Shown: positions 8,658 to 19,809 of the stretch, piece after piece
Position numbering within the stretch: the stretch's first letter is position 1
Layout of the letters: each line of letters starts with the position of its first letter
Assembly (NCBI RefSeq): GCF_015680705.1
Contig: NZ_JADNYP010000002.1
Span: forward strand, 62,001 to 126,000
Reading direction: 5' to 3'
From: Pseudomonas fulva
GTDB lineage: Bacteria; Pseudomonadota; Gammaproteobacteria; Pseudomonadales; Pseudomonadaceae
DNA length: 64,000 bases
Position numbers and translations under genes: made by a program
Notes under the pieces: model-generated
What the model was told of the DNA's origin: nothing
Databases searched by the model: none
The model's input: the letters and a program-made list of their open reading frames with translations, nothing else

Positions 8658-9244
8658 TCAATCCCCAGGAACCGCGGCGTCCCTGGTCAGGGCATGGGTT
8701 TCGGCGCCACGCCAACGACGAACGGACTTCTGGAAGAACTGGCTATTGGGTATCTGCACCAGCGCGCCACCCGCCTCGGGCGTTTCGATCAAGGTGGTGA
8801 ACAGCAGGTTGATCGCGATCACCCGCCCTTTCACGCCCGGCTTGTCGAGGGTTTCCACCAGTTCGACCACATCGCCGATACGGAAGGGCCCCACGGTGAA
8901 GATCAGTACCGCGCAGAGCAGGTTGGACAATACGCTCCACATCGCGAAGAAAGCCACGGCGGCGACCGCGACGAACCCGGAAAGCGCGGTCCAGAGCACG
9001 GTGGCGGAAACCCCGAGGCGTTCGAGCACGAACAGTACGGCACTGCCCATGATCAGCCAGCGCAGGCCGCCACGCACGGGCAGCAGCAGTTCCGGCGGCA
9101 GTGGATAGCGCTCGCCCAGGCGGCTCAGGCAGCGCCCGACAAAGCGTTGCAGGACGAAAGCGGCCACCAGGATCAGGAGGATCTGCACACCCAGCCAGAA
9201 CGGCTCCATCCACAAGCCGGGCAGCAAGGCATGCAACGCTTCCA

Positions 9245-9245
<1 letters not shown>
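8658..9245 (-). CDS. Small mechanosensitive channel, MscS family
   Basis: This 195-residue protein has three hydrophobic segments (about residues 16-35, 60-82 and 88-118) and then the MscS beta domain (FRIGDVVELVETLDKPGVKGRVIAINLL ... IPNSQFF). The pore-lining helix is rich in Ala and Gly (LSGFVAVAAVAFFAMWSVLSNLLCAVLI). It opens under membrane tension to release solutes in hypo-osmotic shock. At 195 residues it is shorter than E. coli MscS (286) because the C-terminal cytoplasmic cage is mostly absent, like several short pseudomonad homologues. Its ATG overlaps the stop of the ABC-F gene (TGATG), so translation is probably coupled. Confidence 0.82.
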
Positions 9246-11155
<1,910 letters not shown>

Positions 11156-11205
11156 GATGGTCGCGGAGTCTACCAGCTTCCACGATCACTGGCGCGAGTC
11201 GAACG

Positions 11206-11691
11206 ATGCACACCGACCTTTGGAATCATGCAGTGGCCTTGTATGCCCGGCCAGGCGTCGAAATGGCCTGTCTCGAATTGCAGGCCCTGGGCTGCGATGT
11301 CTGCCTGCTGCTGTGCGGCACCTGGCTGCAGGCGCGTCAGGTCATGCCCGATGCCGTGCGCGCGCAGGCCTTGCGCGAGATCACGCGGGCCTGGCAGCAC
11401 GACGTGGTGGAGAAACTGCGCGCGATACGTTCGAGCTGGCGCGAGGCTGCAAGCCAGGACGCGCAACTGGCTGGCTTGCGCGAACAGGTCAAGGCCCTCG
11501 AACTGCAAGCCGAACGTATCCAGTTGCACAGGCTGCAAGCGCTGGCGACGGCCTGGCCGTCGGCCCCACAAGCGCCTGCAGGCGATTGGCTGGCCTGGCT
11601 CGCCGCGGACCGGGCGCGTGGCCACGCAGCGCTGCACAGGCTGCGCGACATGGCCAGGCAAATGCGCGATCAGCCGTTAGACGACGACTGA
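11206..11691 (+). CDS. TIGR02444 family protein
   Basis: This 161-residue soluble, helical protein starts MHTDLWNHAVALYARPGVEMACLELQ, which with CDVCLLLCGTWL is typical of the TIGR02444 family of unknown function. The C-terminal part is rich in Leu, Ala and Gln and predicted helical. It is divergent from yheS with 50 bases between starts, and in P. aeruginosa a similar gene also lies beside algP. Its last 22 bases overlap the convergent algP gene. Confidence 0.8.
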   Translation: MHTDLWNHAVALYARPGVEMACLELQALGCDVCLLLCGTWLQARQVMPDAVRAQALREITRAWQHDVVEKLRAIRSSWREAASQDAQLAGLREQVKALELQAERIQLHRLQALATAWPSAPQAPAGDWLAWLAADRARGHAALHRLRDMARQMRDQPLDDD

Positions 11692-12611
11692 GCCGAACTG
11701 TCGGCAACCGATTTGGAAACGTCCGCATCCGCGACTGGCGCCGGTGTCGCGGACTCTGCCAGGGGCGTCGCGGAGCCGTTGCCCACCGAACGCTGCGCCC
11801 CTTTCGAGACGGTTGGCTTGCGTGGGGCCTGGGGCTTGCGCTTGCCAGACATCGATCCGCCGGCCGCCGGCCGGTCGCTGCTGCTCGCGGCGCCGGACCT
11901 GGCCGCGGGGACGTTGGTCGAAGCGCCCCTGGCACGGCTGGCCCGGATGCCCGCGCCGCTCGGCGCGGACGCTGCGCTGGTGGTTTTCCTGCTTGCCGAG
12001 GCACTCGCGGGCGCAGCCTTGCGCGCCCCTTTGGCTGGCGCCGGCTCGACGCCAGGCCCAGCCGCCTTGGCAGCAGTCCTCGCGGTTGGCGTCTTGCGGG
12101 TCCTGGGCTGGGCCTCTTGGGCAGCCGATGCGGCAGCGCCGGTCCTGGTGGCAGGCGCCTTCCTGGTGGCACGCCTGGCTGGACCCTGAGCCTGCGCATC
12201 AAGGTCGCGCTCTCGCTGCTCCAGCGCCTGGGCGGCGGCCTCGCGCACCTTGCCCACGCCCTGGGCAATCTTCAGACTGTCCTCGACATCGCGCTTGAGA
12301 CCCTGGATATAGTGGCGGGTATCGGTCTGCCGGGACTTGAGCGAGTCGAGCAGTTCTTCGAGTTCATCGATGGCACGCTTGGCCTTGCCTTGCGCCTTGG
12401 ATTTGCCAGCAGCGGCGGCATCCTGCAGCTTCAGGCGCGAGTCATGAAGCTTTTCCTGTGCCTTGCCGCGTTGCTTTTCCAGCTTGGCCAGCAGTTTTTC
12501 CGCATCCGTGAGCGCCTGGGAGCAGGCTTGCTCAAGATGGTCGAGCAAGCTACCTGAAAGTTGCTGAAGCAGATGCAAAGGCGTACTGACGGGTTTCTTC
12601 TTCGCCGACAT
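11670..12611 (-). CDS. algP: AlgP-like histone H1-type protein
   Basis: This 313-residue protein has an N-terminal helical, charged region (residues 1-140, including QRGKAQEKLHDSRLKLQD and SLKSRQTDTRHYIQGLKRDVEDSLK) and a C-terminal low-complexity tail of Ala, Pro, Lys, Arg, Ser and Thr. This is the layout of AlgP, a histone-like DNA-binding protein linked to alginate control in P. aeruginosa. The tail here is less regular: clean KPAA repeats are absent and the last 30 residues lose their basic charge (SATPAPVADADVSKSVADSS). The ATG at 12611 follows AGGAGGTCGACC. Such tails vary in length between strains, so function in alginate control is inference. Confidence 0.82.
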   Translation of the reverse strand: MSAKKKPVSTPLHLLQQLSGSLLDHLEQACSQALTDAEKLLAKLEKQRGKAQEKLHDSRLKLQDAAAAGKSKAQGKAKRAIDELEELLDSLKSRQTDTRHYIQGLKRDVEDSLKIAQGVGKVREAAAQALEQRERDLDAQAQGPARRATRKAPATRTGAAASAAQEAQPRTRKTPTARTAAKAAGPGVEPAPAKGARKAAPASASASRKTTSAASAPSGAGIRASRARGASTNVPAARSGAASSSDRPAAGGSMSGKRKPQAPRKPTVSKGAQRSVGNGSATPLAESATPAPVADADVSKSVADSSAQSSSNG

Positions 12612-12752
12612 GGTCGACCTCCTGGCTGACAAGATGCGTTCATACTAGGCTGCCGCCGCAGTCACTGCCAAGGCAACCTGACATCACGACAGGCCAAACG
12701 TGTCCGACGTCCGGACGAGCCTGTCTCCATCTAATCATCGCGGGAGTCGCGT

Positions 12753-13418
12753 GTGTTCCGTTACCTTGCCATCAGTCTTGTCCTGGTCGCTTCATCGAGC
12801 CTGGCCGCGCCTGAACCGGCGGTGTCCCAGGAGCAGGAGCTGGCCTACAGCGTAGGCGCCAGCCTCGGCCAGCGGTTACGCCAGGAAATGCCGGGGCTGC
12901 CACTGGATTCGCTAGTGGAGGGTTTGCGCCAGGCTTACCAGGGGCAACCCCTCAAGCTCGAGGCCGCACAGATCGAGGCGCTTCTCCAGCAGCACGAAGA
13001 ACAGGCCGCGGCGGTTGGCGAACTGGCACGGAGCCGGCAACTCGAAGCCAGCGAAGCGACATTCATGGCTGACGAGCGGGCGCGCCCTGGCATGCACGAG
13101 CTCGAGCAGGGCGTACTGTACAGCGAACTGGTGCCCGGCAACGGCGCGCAACCCACCGCTGGCGGACGAGTACAGGTGCGCTATACGGGCCGGCTGCCAG
13201 ATGGCACGGTATTCGACCAGAACCAGCAGCCGCAATGGTTCAGGCTCGACGCGGTGATCGCCGGGTGGCGAATCGCCTTGCCACGGATGAAGAGCGGAGC
13301 GAAGTGGCGACTGGTGATCCCATCGGCGCTGGCATACGGGGCCGAGGGCGCCGGAGACCTCATCGCGCCCTATACGCCTCTTGTATTCGAGGTCGAACTG
13401 CTCGCCATCGACGACTGA
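12753..13418 (+). CDS. FKBP-type peptidyl-prolyl isomerase, exported
   Basis: This 221-residue protein has a signal peptide (MFRYLAISLVLVASSSLAAP), an N-terminal dimerisation domain (LAYSVGASLGQRLRQEM, about residues 30-110) as in FkpA/FklB, and a C-terminal FKBP domain (about 125-219) with VQVRYTGRLPDGTVFDQN, WRIALPRMKSGAKWRLVIPSALAYG and PLVFEVELL. It should assist folding of exported proteins in the periplasm. The usual SGK/DSS catalytic-loop pattern is somewhat changed (DQNQQPQWFRLDAV), so activity may be reduced. Translation starts at GTG 12753 after a GGGAG site. Confidence 0.85.
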   Translation: MFRYLAISLVLVASSSLAAPEPAVSQEQELAYSVGASLGQRLRQEMPGLPLDSLVEGLRQAYQGQPLKLEAAQIEALLQQHEEQAAAVGELARSRQLEASEATFMADERARPGMHELEQGVLYSELVPGNGAQPTAGGRVQVRYTGRLPDGTVFDQNQQPQWFRLDAVIAGWRIALPRMKSGAKWRLVIPSALAYGAEGAGDLIAPYTPLVFEVELLAIDD

Positions 13419-13427
13419 CCGCGACTG

Positions 13428-13898
13428 TCAGGCCTGGACGGCGTCTTCCTGCCGGTGCGCGTTATGCAGCACTTCGATCAGGCAATCCTCCAGTTCGAAG
13501 CGCTCGTCCAGCAGGCTGCCAAGCTCGGCAAGCTTTCGGGCGAAGCGCTCGGCATCGGTGCATTCGCCCTTTTCACAGTTGTCGTTGAAGGCCAGCGCGA
13601 TCTGGGTAATGTCATCGATGCGTGGGTTGAGCTGCTCGGCCACGCCCAGGGCGCCCTGGTCGCCGAAGGCCTTGGCTTCGCTGACCAGTTGCTCGCAGAC
13701 CTCGAAGTGCCAGGCCGAGACATAGTCGACGAGAATCTCGCAGAAGCTTCCGTTATGCGCCTTGTCGGCGAACGCCGGCTTGGTGTCGCGCAAGGCGCTG
13801 TATGCCTCGACCAGTTCCTGGCGCTCTGCCAGCCAACGGTCGATCAGCTTGTGTACCCCGCCCCAGCGCTCCTGGGCATTCTGACAACTATCGAGCAT
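13428..13898 (-). CDS. rsd: Rsd/AlgQ anti-sigma-70 factor
   Basis: This 156-residue all-helical protein (MLDSCQNAQERWGGVHKLIDRWLAERQELV, then GSFCEILVDYVSAWHFEVCEQL) is Rsd, called AlgQ in pseudomonads. It binds region 4 of RpoD and shifts RNA polymerase toward alternative sigma factors in stationary phase; AlgQ also affects alginate and siderophore genes. Length matches (about 158). The ATG at 13898 is the conserved start; the frame extends upstream without similarity. It lies between the FKBP gene (convergent, 9 bases apart) and dsbB on the same strand. Confidence 0.92.
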   Translation of the reverse strand: MLDSCQNAQERWGGVHKLIDRWLAERQELVEAYSALRDTKPAFADKAHNGSFCEILVDYVSAWHFEVCEQLVSEAKAFGDQGALGVAEQLNPRIDDITQIALAFNDNCEKGECTDAERFARKLAELGSLLDERFELEDCLIEVLHNAHRQEDAVQA

Positions 13899-14129
13899 GA
13901 CGATATCTTCCTTCTGGGTAATGCCGCTGCACCTGATGGCGCCAGCGCGCCGCGACCAGGTGGGGTCAGCAGGACGGCATCGAGCAGTTGTGGTTTCAGT
14001 ATGCGTGCAGGGCAGAGTATTCCCGCCCATGCTGCCCTTCAAGGTACGCAGGGGAGAATGTTCATACAAGCGTTTGATGGCTCGGCAGGCTGCCACTGGT
14101 CGAACAGCGCCTCTGCGCCGTGGCGCAGG

Positions 14130-14645
14130 TCATTCCAGAGCGGAGCGCCCCAAGCGTATCGACAGATCGGCAAGCAGGCGTGACAAGGGCAGCAAGGCCA
14201 GCAGCAGGAAAGCCAGCAGGCTCCATTCAGGCAGGGTCAGATCGAGAAAGCTCCAGCTCGTCGAAACGCATTCCGGCCCTTCGAGCACCAGCGCCTTGAG
14301 CGATTGGACCAGCCCGGACAGCCCGCCTGCGCTGGCAGCCTGCTCGCAAGGCAACCCCAGCTCGCCCGCCGCGCCGTGCAGCCAGACCTGCCGCGCGGCC
14401 AGCGCCGCTCCGCTGCCAGCGAAGAGCAGGGCCAGGCCGGCGTAGCCGTGCGCGCCCTTGCGGCCAGGCGCCTGGATCGCCATGCACAGGCATGCCAAGG
14501 CATAGCCACCGAGCAGCACCCGCTGTGAATGGCACAGGTTGCAAGGCAGGCCGGTGTTGGATTCAAGGTAGAAGCTGGCGATCAGCATCGACAGCGCAGC
14601 CAGAAATGCCGGGAAGTAAAGTGAACGCAAGCGGGCCAGCGACAT
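14130..14645 (-). CDS. dsbB: Disulfide bond formation protein DsbB
   Basis: This 171-residue inner-membrane protein has four membrane helices and two redox cysteine pairs: C35-C38 (LPCNLCHSQR) in the first periplasmic loop and C100/C126 (GLPCEQ, GPECVS) in the second. It reoxidises DsbA and passes electrons to quinone. In P. aeruginosa the gene beside algQ is named dsbH, so it is one of two DsbB paralogues in the genus. The start is followed at once by a short Arg-rich segment and the first helix, as expected. Confidence 0.88.
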   Translation of the reverse strand: MSLARLRSLYFPAFLAALSMLIASFYLESNTGLPCNLCHSQRVLLGGYALACLCMAIQAPGRKGAHGYAGLALLFAGSGAALAARQVWLHGAAGELGLPCEQAASAGGLSGLVQSLKALVLEGPECVSTSWSFLDLTLPEWSLLAFLLLALLPLSRLLADLSIRLGRSALE

Positions 14646-14743
14646 TTATCAAGTCCTGGAATGACTGGGGGGACCGAGGAACGTTAGATGAAAGACGCTG
14701 TTTGTTTCAAGGCGCTACAGTGCAGATAAATCGCTGATTAGTA

Positions 14744-14777
14744 GGGAAAATTACTTAATTTAAGTAAGAATTTTCCC
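14744..14777. repeat. AT-rich interrupted palindrome upstream of dsbB
   Basis: Outer arms GGGAAAA/TTTTCCC (7 bp) and inner arms TTACTTAA/TTAAGTAA (8 bp) are nested, with three extra bases on the right side. The segment is far more AT-rich than its surroundings and lies about 100 bases upstream of dsbB. It could be an operator or a cruciform-type element; no matching regulator is recognised. Confidence 0.5.
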
Positions 14778-14830
14778 AAACGGTGCCGAAGCGTCTCGGC
14801 ACGCAGGAAGAAATGCTTCCCAAGCCAGGC

Positions 14831-14854
14831 GAACCCGCGCCTGCACGCGGGCTC
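14831..14854 (-). terminator. Probable hairpin downstream of hemY
   Basis: The arms GAACCCGCG and CGCGGGCTC pair around a 6-base loop, 10 bases beyond the hemY stop codon. On the minus strand only scattered T residues follow, so it is a weak Rho-independent terminator at best. Confidence 0.45.
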
Positions 14855-14863
14855 GCGAGCCTC

Positions 14864-16102
14864 TCAGGCCTGGATCTTTTCGGGCAGTGGAAGCGTCAGC
14901 AGGCGCTCGTCCAGAAGCCCCAGCCCTTCCTCGAACAGTTGGTTGCTGCGCCTGGTTTCGCCGAGGCTGGCGAGCAGGCGGGCCAGCTCGGCGCAGGTTT
15001 CCGGGTTGCGCTGCACGCGCAGGCTGCTTTCCAAGTAGTCGCGAGCCTTGCCCCAGAGCTGATTGCGCAGGCACAAGCGACCTAGCGTGAGCAGCAGGCC
15101 GGGATCGTCTGCATGTTCCTTGAGCAAGCCCTCGGCGAACTGCAACTGCCGCGCCGGATCCTCGCCACGCACCAGTCCGTAGAGTCGCGCCAGATGGCTT
15201 TCGTACTGCCGCTTGAGCGCCGTGCGCAGCACCTGCTCGGCGTCGGCCTGGGCATCCATCTGGCGTAACTGTTCGGCATAGGCCAGCAGCAGTTGCGGTT
15301 CCTGGCGCTGCGCCGAGCCAAGCGCCTGCCAGGCTGCTTCGAGCGATTGCCGAGCCGCCTGGGTATCGGTACCGCGGGTCGACGCCAAGGTCAGGTTCTG
15401 CCCCCAGGCCCGCTGTTCCAGTTCGGCGAGTTCACTGGCTGACAGTACCTTGTGCTTGCGCAACTCCGGGAGCAGGTGAATCAGCGACGGCCAGTCGCCT
15501 CGGCTCACGTGCAGGCGTTGCAACAGCCGCAGGACCTGGGTGTTGCCTGGGTAGCGGGCCTGCATGGCCTGCAAGGTTTCCAGGGCCTGTTCGTTGTCGC
15601 CCCGATCCATCTGCAATTGGGCATGAGCCAGGGCGATGCCCAGTTCAGCCTGGGGCTGGCGCTCCAGCGCCCGCTCGAGCAGGCTGTCGCTGTCTTCGCG
15701 GCGGCCGAGTTCGTTGGCCGCGCGGGCCGCGCCCAGGTAGAAGAGCAGCGGCTGGCGCTCGGCTTCGGCGGCGCGCTGCAAGTGGCGCTGGGCACTGGCC
15801 CAGCGGCCTTCGGCCAGGTCCAGCTGGCCCTGCTCGATGGCCAGTCGAGTGCGACGGCTGCGGTTGCGCCGTGACCATGGATTGACGACACCGCTGGAGA
15901 CCAGCACCAGGCCGACCAGGTAGCGCACCAGCAGGGCCAGCAGCACGACCGCCAGCAGCAGGCCAAGCGCTGCCCACAGGCCGGACTGGTAGCGGAAGCC
16001 GCCATAGGCGATCAGCACGTAGCCGCTGTGCTTGGCGATGGCGATACCCAGCGCCGCGGCCACGACGATGGCGATGACCGCCAGCAGGTAGACGCGCTTC
16101 AT
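14864..16102 (-). CDS. hemY: HemY-type membrane TPR protein
   Basis: This 412-residue protein has two N-terminal membrane helices (about residues 4-24 and 40-65), the HemY_N domain, followed by cytoplasmic or periplasmic tetratricopeptide-like helices (for example AQRHLQRAAEAERQPLLFYLGAARAANELGR). It is the proteobacterial HemY, encoded with hemCDX; its exact part in haem synthesis is not settled and it is unrelated to Bacillus HemY oxidase. Its ATG overlaps the hemX stop (ATGA), so translation is coupled. It is the last gene of the hemCDXY unit. Confidence 0.9.
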   Translation of the reverse strand: MKRVYLLAVIAIVVAAALGIAIAKHSGYVLIAYGGFRYQSGLWAALGLLLAVVLLALLVRYLVGLVLVSSGVVNPWSRRNRSRRTRLAIEQGQLDLAEGRWASAQRHLQRAAEAERQPLLFYLGAARAANELGRREDSDSLLERALERQPQAELGIALAHAQLQMDRGDNEQALETLQAMQARYPGNTQVLRLLQRLHVSRGDWPSLIHLLPELRKHKVLSASELAELEQRAWGQNLTLASTRGTDTQAARQSLEAAWQALGSAQRQEPQLLLAYAEQLRQMDAQADAEQVLRTALKRQYESHLARLYGLVRGEDPARQLQFAEGLLKEHADDPGLLLTLGRLCLRNQLWGKARDYLESSLRVQRNPETCAELARLLASLGETRRSNQLFEEGLGLLDERLLTLPLPEKIQA

Positions 16103-17199
16103 GGCTTGGCCCCCTCGCTTTCCGCCGGCAGATGACGTCGCGCGATGTAGGCCTGTACCGCCGCGAGGCTCTCGGCCAGGTCCGGGACTTCGACCGCGAC
16201 CGGTTCCTCGGCCAGACGGTTGAGGCTATCGAGCATGGCCTGGCTTTGCGGGTTGTCGGCATTGAAGTTGGCCAGCAGGACGCTGCGCGCATCATCCAGC
16301 GCCTGGGCGTAGACCTTGGCCTGGCCATTGAGCGCCGCCCACTGGGCCTGCTCGATGGTCAGGCTCAGGGCCAGGCGCAACTGGTTGAGCGATTGTCCTG
16401 CCAGCAGCGGCCGGACGTTGTCATCGGCGCTGAAATCGATCTGGAAATACTTGGCGATCTCGGACCACCACTGCGACCAACGGCTGGCGCCGTCGCCATC
16501 GGAAGTCAGGGCGCCCATGGCATCGGCGCCGCTGTCGAAGTCCGGCGACTGCGCGCTGAGCTGCTGCGCCAGCTCACGCTGCGCGGCAAGCTTGAGGAAC
16601 AGCCCGGTACGATCTGGCTGGCGGGTACTGTTGAGCGTGGCCAGGCTGCGGGCCAGTTGCTCGCGAGCGGCGAAGGCAGCCGGATCGCTCTGCTCGCGAA
16701 GGATCTCGTCGGCCCCTTCGACCAGCGCCCGCGCGCTATCGATGTCCTGCAGCGCCGACAGACGCAGGGTAGCCAGGCGCAACAAGTGCTCGGCCTCGGC
16801 CAGGCGCCAGTCCTTGCGGCTGGCGCCCAGGACCGTCTCCAGGCGCTGGCTGAGACGTTGCTGGTCGCCCTGCAACTGCGCGACCAGGCGCCGACGGTCT
16901 TCCAGCTCGCTGGCTGCCGGCAGGCTGGCCAGTTGCGAGGTGATCTGCTGCTCGCGCTGCTGCAGGGTCTCGGTGCGCTCGCTCAGCGCCTGCAAGTGCT
17001 GGCCCTGGCCTTGCTCGCTGCCCTGCAGCTGGCGTACCTGCCACACCCCCCAGCCGCCTGCCGCGGCGCCTACCGCGCCGAGCAGCAGGGCGAGCACCGC
17101 CAGCCCGTTGCCAGCGCGTCGCGGCTGCGGGCCAGGGCTGGTTTCCGGTGTCTCGGGCACCGATTGCCGTTCATTGTTGGACAAGACAGTTTCGCTCAC
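16099..17199 (-). CDS. hemX: HemX-like membrane protein
   Basis: This 366-residue protein has a disordered Pro/Glu-rich start, one membrane helix at about residues 31-52 (GLAVLALLLGAVGAAAGGWGVW) and a long periplasmic helical part beginning with a Gln/Glu-rich coiled coil (about 55-125). This is HemX of the hemCDXY operon. It is often labelled uroporphyrinogen-III C-methyltransferase, but it has none of the SAM-binding motifs of CobA/CysG, so that name should not be used. It lies 45 bases after hemD and overlaps hemY by four bases. Confidence 0.9.
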   Translation of the reverse strand: MSETVLSNNERQSVPETPETSPGPQPRRAGNGLAVLALLLGAVGAAAGGWGVWQVRQLQGSEQGQGQHLQALSERTETLQQREQQITSQLASLPAASELEDRRRLVAQLQGDQQRLSQRLETVLGASRKDWRLAEAEHLLRLATLRLSALQDIDSARALVEGADEILREQSDPAAFAAREQLARSLATLNSTRQPDRTGLFLKLAAQRELAQQLSAQSPDFDSGADAMGALTSDGDGASRWSQWWSEIAKYFQIDFSADDNVRPLLAGQSLNQLRLALSLTIEQAQWAALNGQAKVYAQALDDARSVLLANFNADNPQSQAMLDSLNRLAEEPVAVEVPDLAESLAAVQAYIARRHLPAESEGAKP

Positions 17200-17244
17200 G
17201 TATCCATCCTTTGCATTGGGGCGCGTCGCACGAGCGCTTGGCGC

Positions 17245-18012
17245 CTAAGAGGCAGGTACAGCGCTGCGCTGCACGGCTGCCATCAAGGCCGCGGTACTGG
17301 CACCGCGGCAATCCACAACGTTATGGGCACCCGCCTCGCGCGCTCGGGCCGCGACTCGTGGGCTGGGCACGAAGAGCGGCAACTGCGAAAGGCGCGGCCA
17401 GTCGCCGCCCGCCAGGTATTGCAAGTGCTCGAGGCCTTGCCCACTGCTGACCACCAGGCCATTGAGGCGTTCCCCGTCGATCAGCCGCGCCAGGGTACCA
17501 GCTGGATAGTCAGGCAACCGGCGGCGATACAGTTCCAGATATTCGACACTAGCACCTTGCTCTGCAAGACGCTCGGCCAGCAGTTCACGACCTCCTTCGC
17601 CGCGCACGATCAACACCCGCGACGAAGCTGCGCCGATCGATTGGCGCAGCGCCGCCAGGCCCAGCAGGGCTTCGCTGTCGTCCCCGGCAGGTGGAAAGTG
17701 CACCGTCACCCCATGCGCCTCGAGCACTTGCGCCGTGCCGGCGCCTACGCTGAACCAGGCCGTGGTCGGCAGCGCCAGGCCCAGCGTGGCCAATCGCTCG
17801 GTCAACAAGCGCGCGGCCGGCTTGCTGACGACGATGATCGCCTGGTAGCGATCCAGGCCATGCAGGGTATCGGCATGCACCTGGTTGGCAGCCAGCGGCT
17901 CGATCGCCAGCAATGGCAGGCTGCGGCTGAAGATGCCGGCCCCGGCCAGCGCCTGGGCTTGCGCGGCGCACTCCTGCGCCGGCCTGGTCAGCAGCAGGCG
18001 CCAGCTGTTCAC
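17245..18012 (-). CDS. hemD: Uroporphyrinogen-III synthase
   Basis: This 255-residue cytoplasmic enzyme closes and inverts ring D of hydroxymethylbilane to give uroporphyrinogen III. Sequence identity in this family is low, but the two-domain pattern is clear: [19 protein letters not shown] at the start, [14 protein letters not shown] and [16 protein letters not shown] in the first half, [20 protein letters not shown] and YRRRLP in the second, then [11 protein letters not shown]. Its start overlaps the hemC stop by four bases, and no other gene lies between, which fixes the assignment. Confidence 0.92.
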   Translation of the reverse strand: MNSWRLLLTRPAQECAAQAQALAGAGIFSRSLPLLAIEPLAANQVHADTLHGLDRYQAIIVVSKPAARLLTERLATLGLALPTTAWFSVGAGTAQVLEAHGVTVHFPPAGDDSEALLGLAALRQSIGAASSRVLIVRGEGGRELLAERLAEQGASVEYLELYRRRLPDYPAGTLARLIDGERLNGLVVSSGQGLEHLQYLAGGDWPRLSQLPLFVPSPRVAARAREAGAHNVVDCRGASTAALMAAVQRSAVPAS

Positions 18013-18950
18013 GAGTGACCGGCCTCGCCGTAGACGACCCGGAGGATTTCATCGGCGCCTTGCGCCAGCAGGTTCTCGGCCACCTCGACCCCCAGCGCTT
18101 GCGCGCTGGCCCTCGGCCCGCGCGCCTCGGCGGCCAGAATCAGACCACCATTGGGCTGGCCGACCAGGGCGCGCAACCACAGCTCGTCGCCCTCCAGTAC
18201 CGCGTAGCTGGCGATCGGCACCTGGCAACCGCCGTTCAGGCGCTTGTTGAGCGCACGCTCGGCCACCACGCAATCGGCCGTGTCCAGGTGATGCAAGGGG
18301 GCCAGCAGCGCCTGGATATGGCTGTCGGCGCTGCGGCATTCGATGCCCACCGCACCCTGGCCACCTGCCGGCAGGCTGTGCTGGATGTCGAGGCTGGAGG
18401 TGATGCGTGCCTGGAAACCAAGCCGGATCAGGCCGGCGGCAGCGAGGATGATCGCGTCATAGTCGCCGGCATCGAGCTTGGCCAGGCGGGTGTTGACGTT
18501 GCCCCGCAGGAAGCGGACCTGCAGATCGGGCCGCATGGCCAGCAGCTGGGTCTGGCGACGCAGGCTGGAGGTTCCGACGATGCTCCCAGGTGGCAGCTCG
18601 GCCAGGCTGGCGAAGCGGTTGGAAACGAACGCATCGCGCGGGTCTTCCCGTTCGCAGATGCAATACAGGCCCAGCCCCTCGGGAAAATCCATCGGCACGT
18701 CCTTCATGGAATGCACGGCAATGTCCGCTTCATGCTCGAGCAGCGCGGTTTCCAGTTCCTTGACGAACAGACCCTTGCCGCCGATCTTCGACAACGGCGA
18801 GTCGAGCAGCTTGTCGCCGCGGCTGACCATGGGCACCAGCGATACCACGAGCCCTGGATGAGCCGCCTCGAGGCGGGACTTTACATGCTCGGCCTGCCAG
18901 AGGGCCAAGGCACTTTTGCGAGTGGCGATACGGATTTCGCGAGTGGACAT
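18009..18950 (-). CDS. hemC: Porphobilinogen deaminase (hydroxymethylbilane synthase)
   Basis: This 313-residue cytoplasmic enzyme joins four porphobilinogen units into hydroxymethylbilane. The catalytic aspartate D84 is in HSMKDVP, the substrate-binding arginines are in [11 protein letters not shown] and [10 protein letters not shown], and the dipyrromethane cofactor cysteine C242 is in [10 protein letters not shown], at the same numbers as in E. coli. It follows algR by 112 bases on the same strand, an arrangement conserved in pseudomonads, and starts the hemCDXY unit. Confidence 0.96.
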   Translation of the reverse strand: MSTREIRIATRKSALALWQAEHVKSRLEAAHPGLVVSLVPMVSRGDKLLDSPLSKIGGKGLFVKELETALLEHEADIAVHSMKDVPMDFPEGLGLYCICEREDPRDAFVSNRFASLAELPPGSIVGTSSLRRQTQLLAMRPDLQVRFLRGNVNTRLAKLDAGDYDAIILAAAGLIRLGFQARITSSLDIQHSLPAGGQGAVGIECRSADSHIQALLAPLHHLDTADCVVAERALNKRLNGGCQVPIASYAVLEGDELWLRALVGQPNGGLILAAEARGPRASAQALGVEVAENLLAQGADEILRVVYGEAGHS

Positions 18951-19062
18951 GGAGCGCCCCGAACGAGAGAAATACCGCCGATGATAACAGCTCCGCCCAG
19001 GGAACTAGCAGCGCTGGCTCATCTGCGCCGTCCCTGGCCAGGCTCGACGGCCGCTCGCGCGC

Positions 19063-19809
19063 CTACAGCGCCTGCATGATCTTGCGCAGGCCGGCCACAT
19101 GCCGACGGCTCACCGTCAGGGCATCACCCTCGAGGCCCCTGAGGAACAGCTGGAAATGCCCGAGCGGCGTGCGTTGCAGACGCTCGATACGCTCCAGCGC
19201 GACCAGGGCATTGCGATGAATGCGCACGAAGCGTCCGTCGAACTCGTCCTCCAGTGCCTTGAGCGGTTCGTCCAGGAGTACTTCGCCCCCGTCATGGCGC
19301 AGGGTCACGTATTTGTGGTCGGCGATGAAATAGATCACCTGCCCCAGCGGGATCAGCTCGATGCCCTTGCGGGTGCGGGCACTGATGTGACTGCGTGGTC
19401 CGGCACCGCTCTCGTTGGCTGGCCGGGTCAATGCGGCCAGTTGAGTCCGGTTCGGCCGCTCGGCCTTGCGCAAGGCTTCGCGCAGTGCCTGCGCCTGCAC
19501 GGGCTTGGTGACATGGCTGAGGGTACTGCCGCGGAACACCTGGCGGGAGGTTTCATCGTCCTCCATGCAGAACACCACGGCAGGCGGGGCCTCGCGTTCG
19601 CACAGCCGGGCCGCGACCTGCAGCCCATCGAGGCCTGGCATCGCGATGTCCAGCAGGACGACATCGGGCTTGAGGCTATCGATCAGGGCCAGGGCTTCCT
19701 CGCCGCTGGTGGCGCCAGGCTCCAGCACGGTATACCCCTCCAGTTCGCCGAGCAGGCGGCTCAGGCGCTCACGGGATTGGGATTCGTCATCAACGATCAG
19801 GACATTCAT
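19063..19809 (-). CDS. algR: LytTR response regulator AlgR
   Basis: This 248-residue protein has a receiver domain (residues 1-120; phospho-acceptor D54 in VVLLDIAMPG, switch lysine in THVTKP-like SHVTKPVQA) and a C-terminal LytTR DNA-binding domain (about 140-246; GQVIYFIADHKYVTLRHDGG, FVRIHRNALVAL). In P. aeruginosa AlgR controls alginate, twitching and other virulence traits and is phosphorylated by the membrane sensor AlgZ (FimS), encoded just upstream. Here the gene upstream is argH with only 302 bases between, so the sensor is missing. The ATG at 19809 is the conserved start; the frame runs 25 codons further without similarity. Confidence 0.93.
   Translation of the reverse strand: MNVLIVDDESQSRERLSRLLGELEGYTVLEPGATSGEEALALIDSLKPDVVLLDIAMPGLDGLQVAARLCEREAPPAVVFCMEDDETSRQVFRGSTLSHVTKPVQAQALREALRKAERPNRTQLAALTRPANESGAGPRSHISARTRKGIELIPLGQVIYFIADHKYVTLRHDGGEVLLDEPLKALEDEFDGRFVRIHRNALVALERIERLQRTPLGHFQLFLRGLEGDALTVSRRHVAGLRKIMQAL

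Noticed and set aside
16099..17199. HemX as uroporphyrinogen-III C-methyltransferase
   Set aside because: None of the SAM-binding motifs of CobA/CysG are present; the name comes from database propagation.
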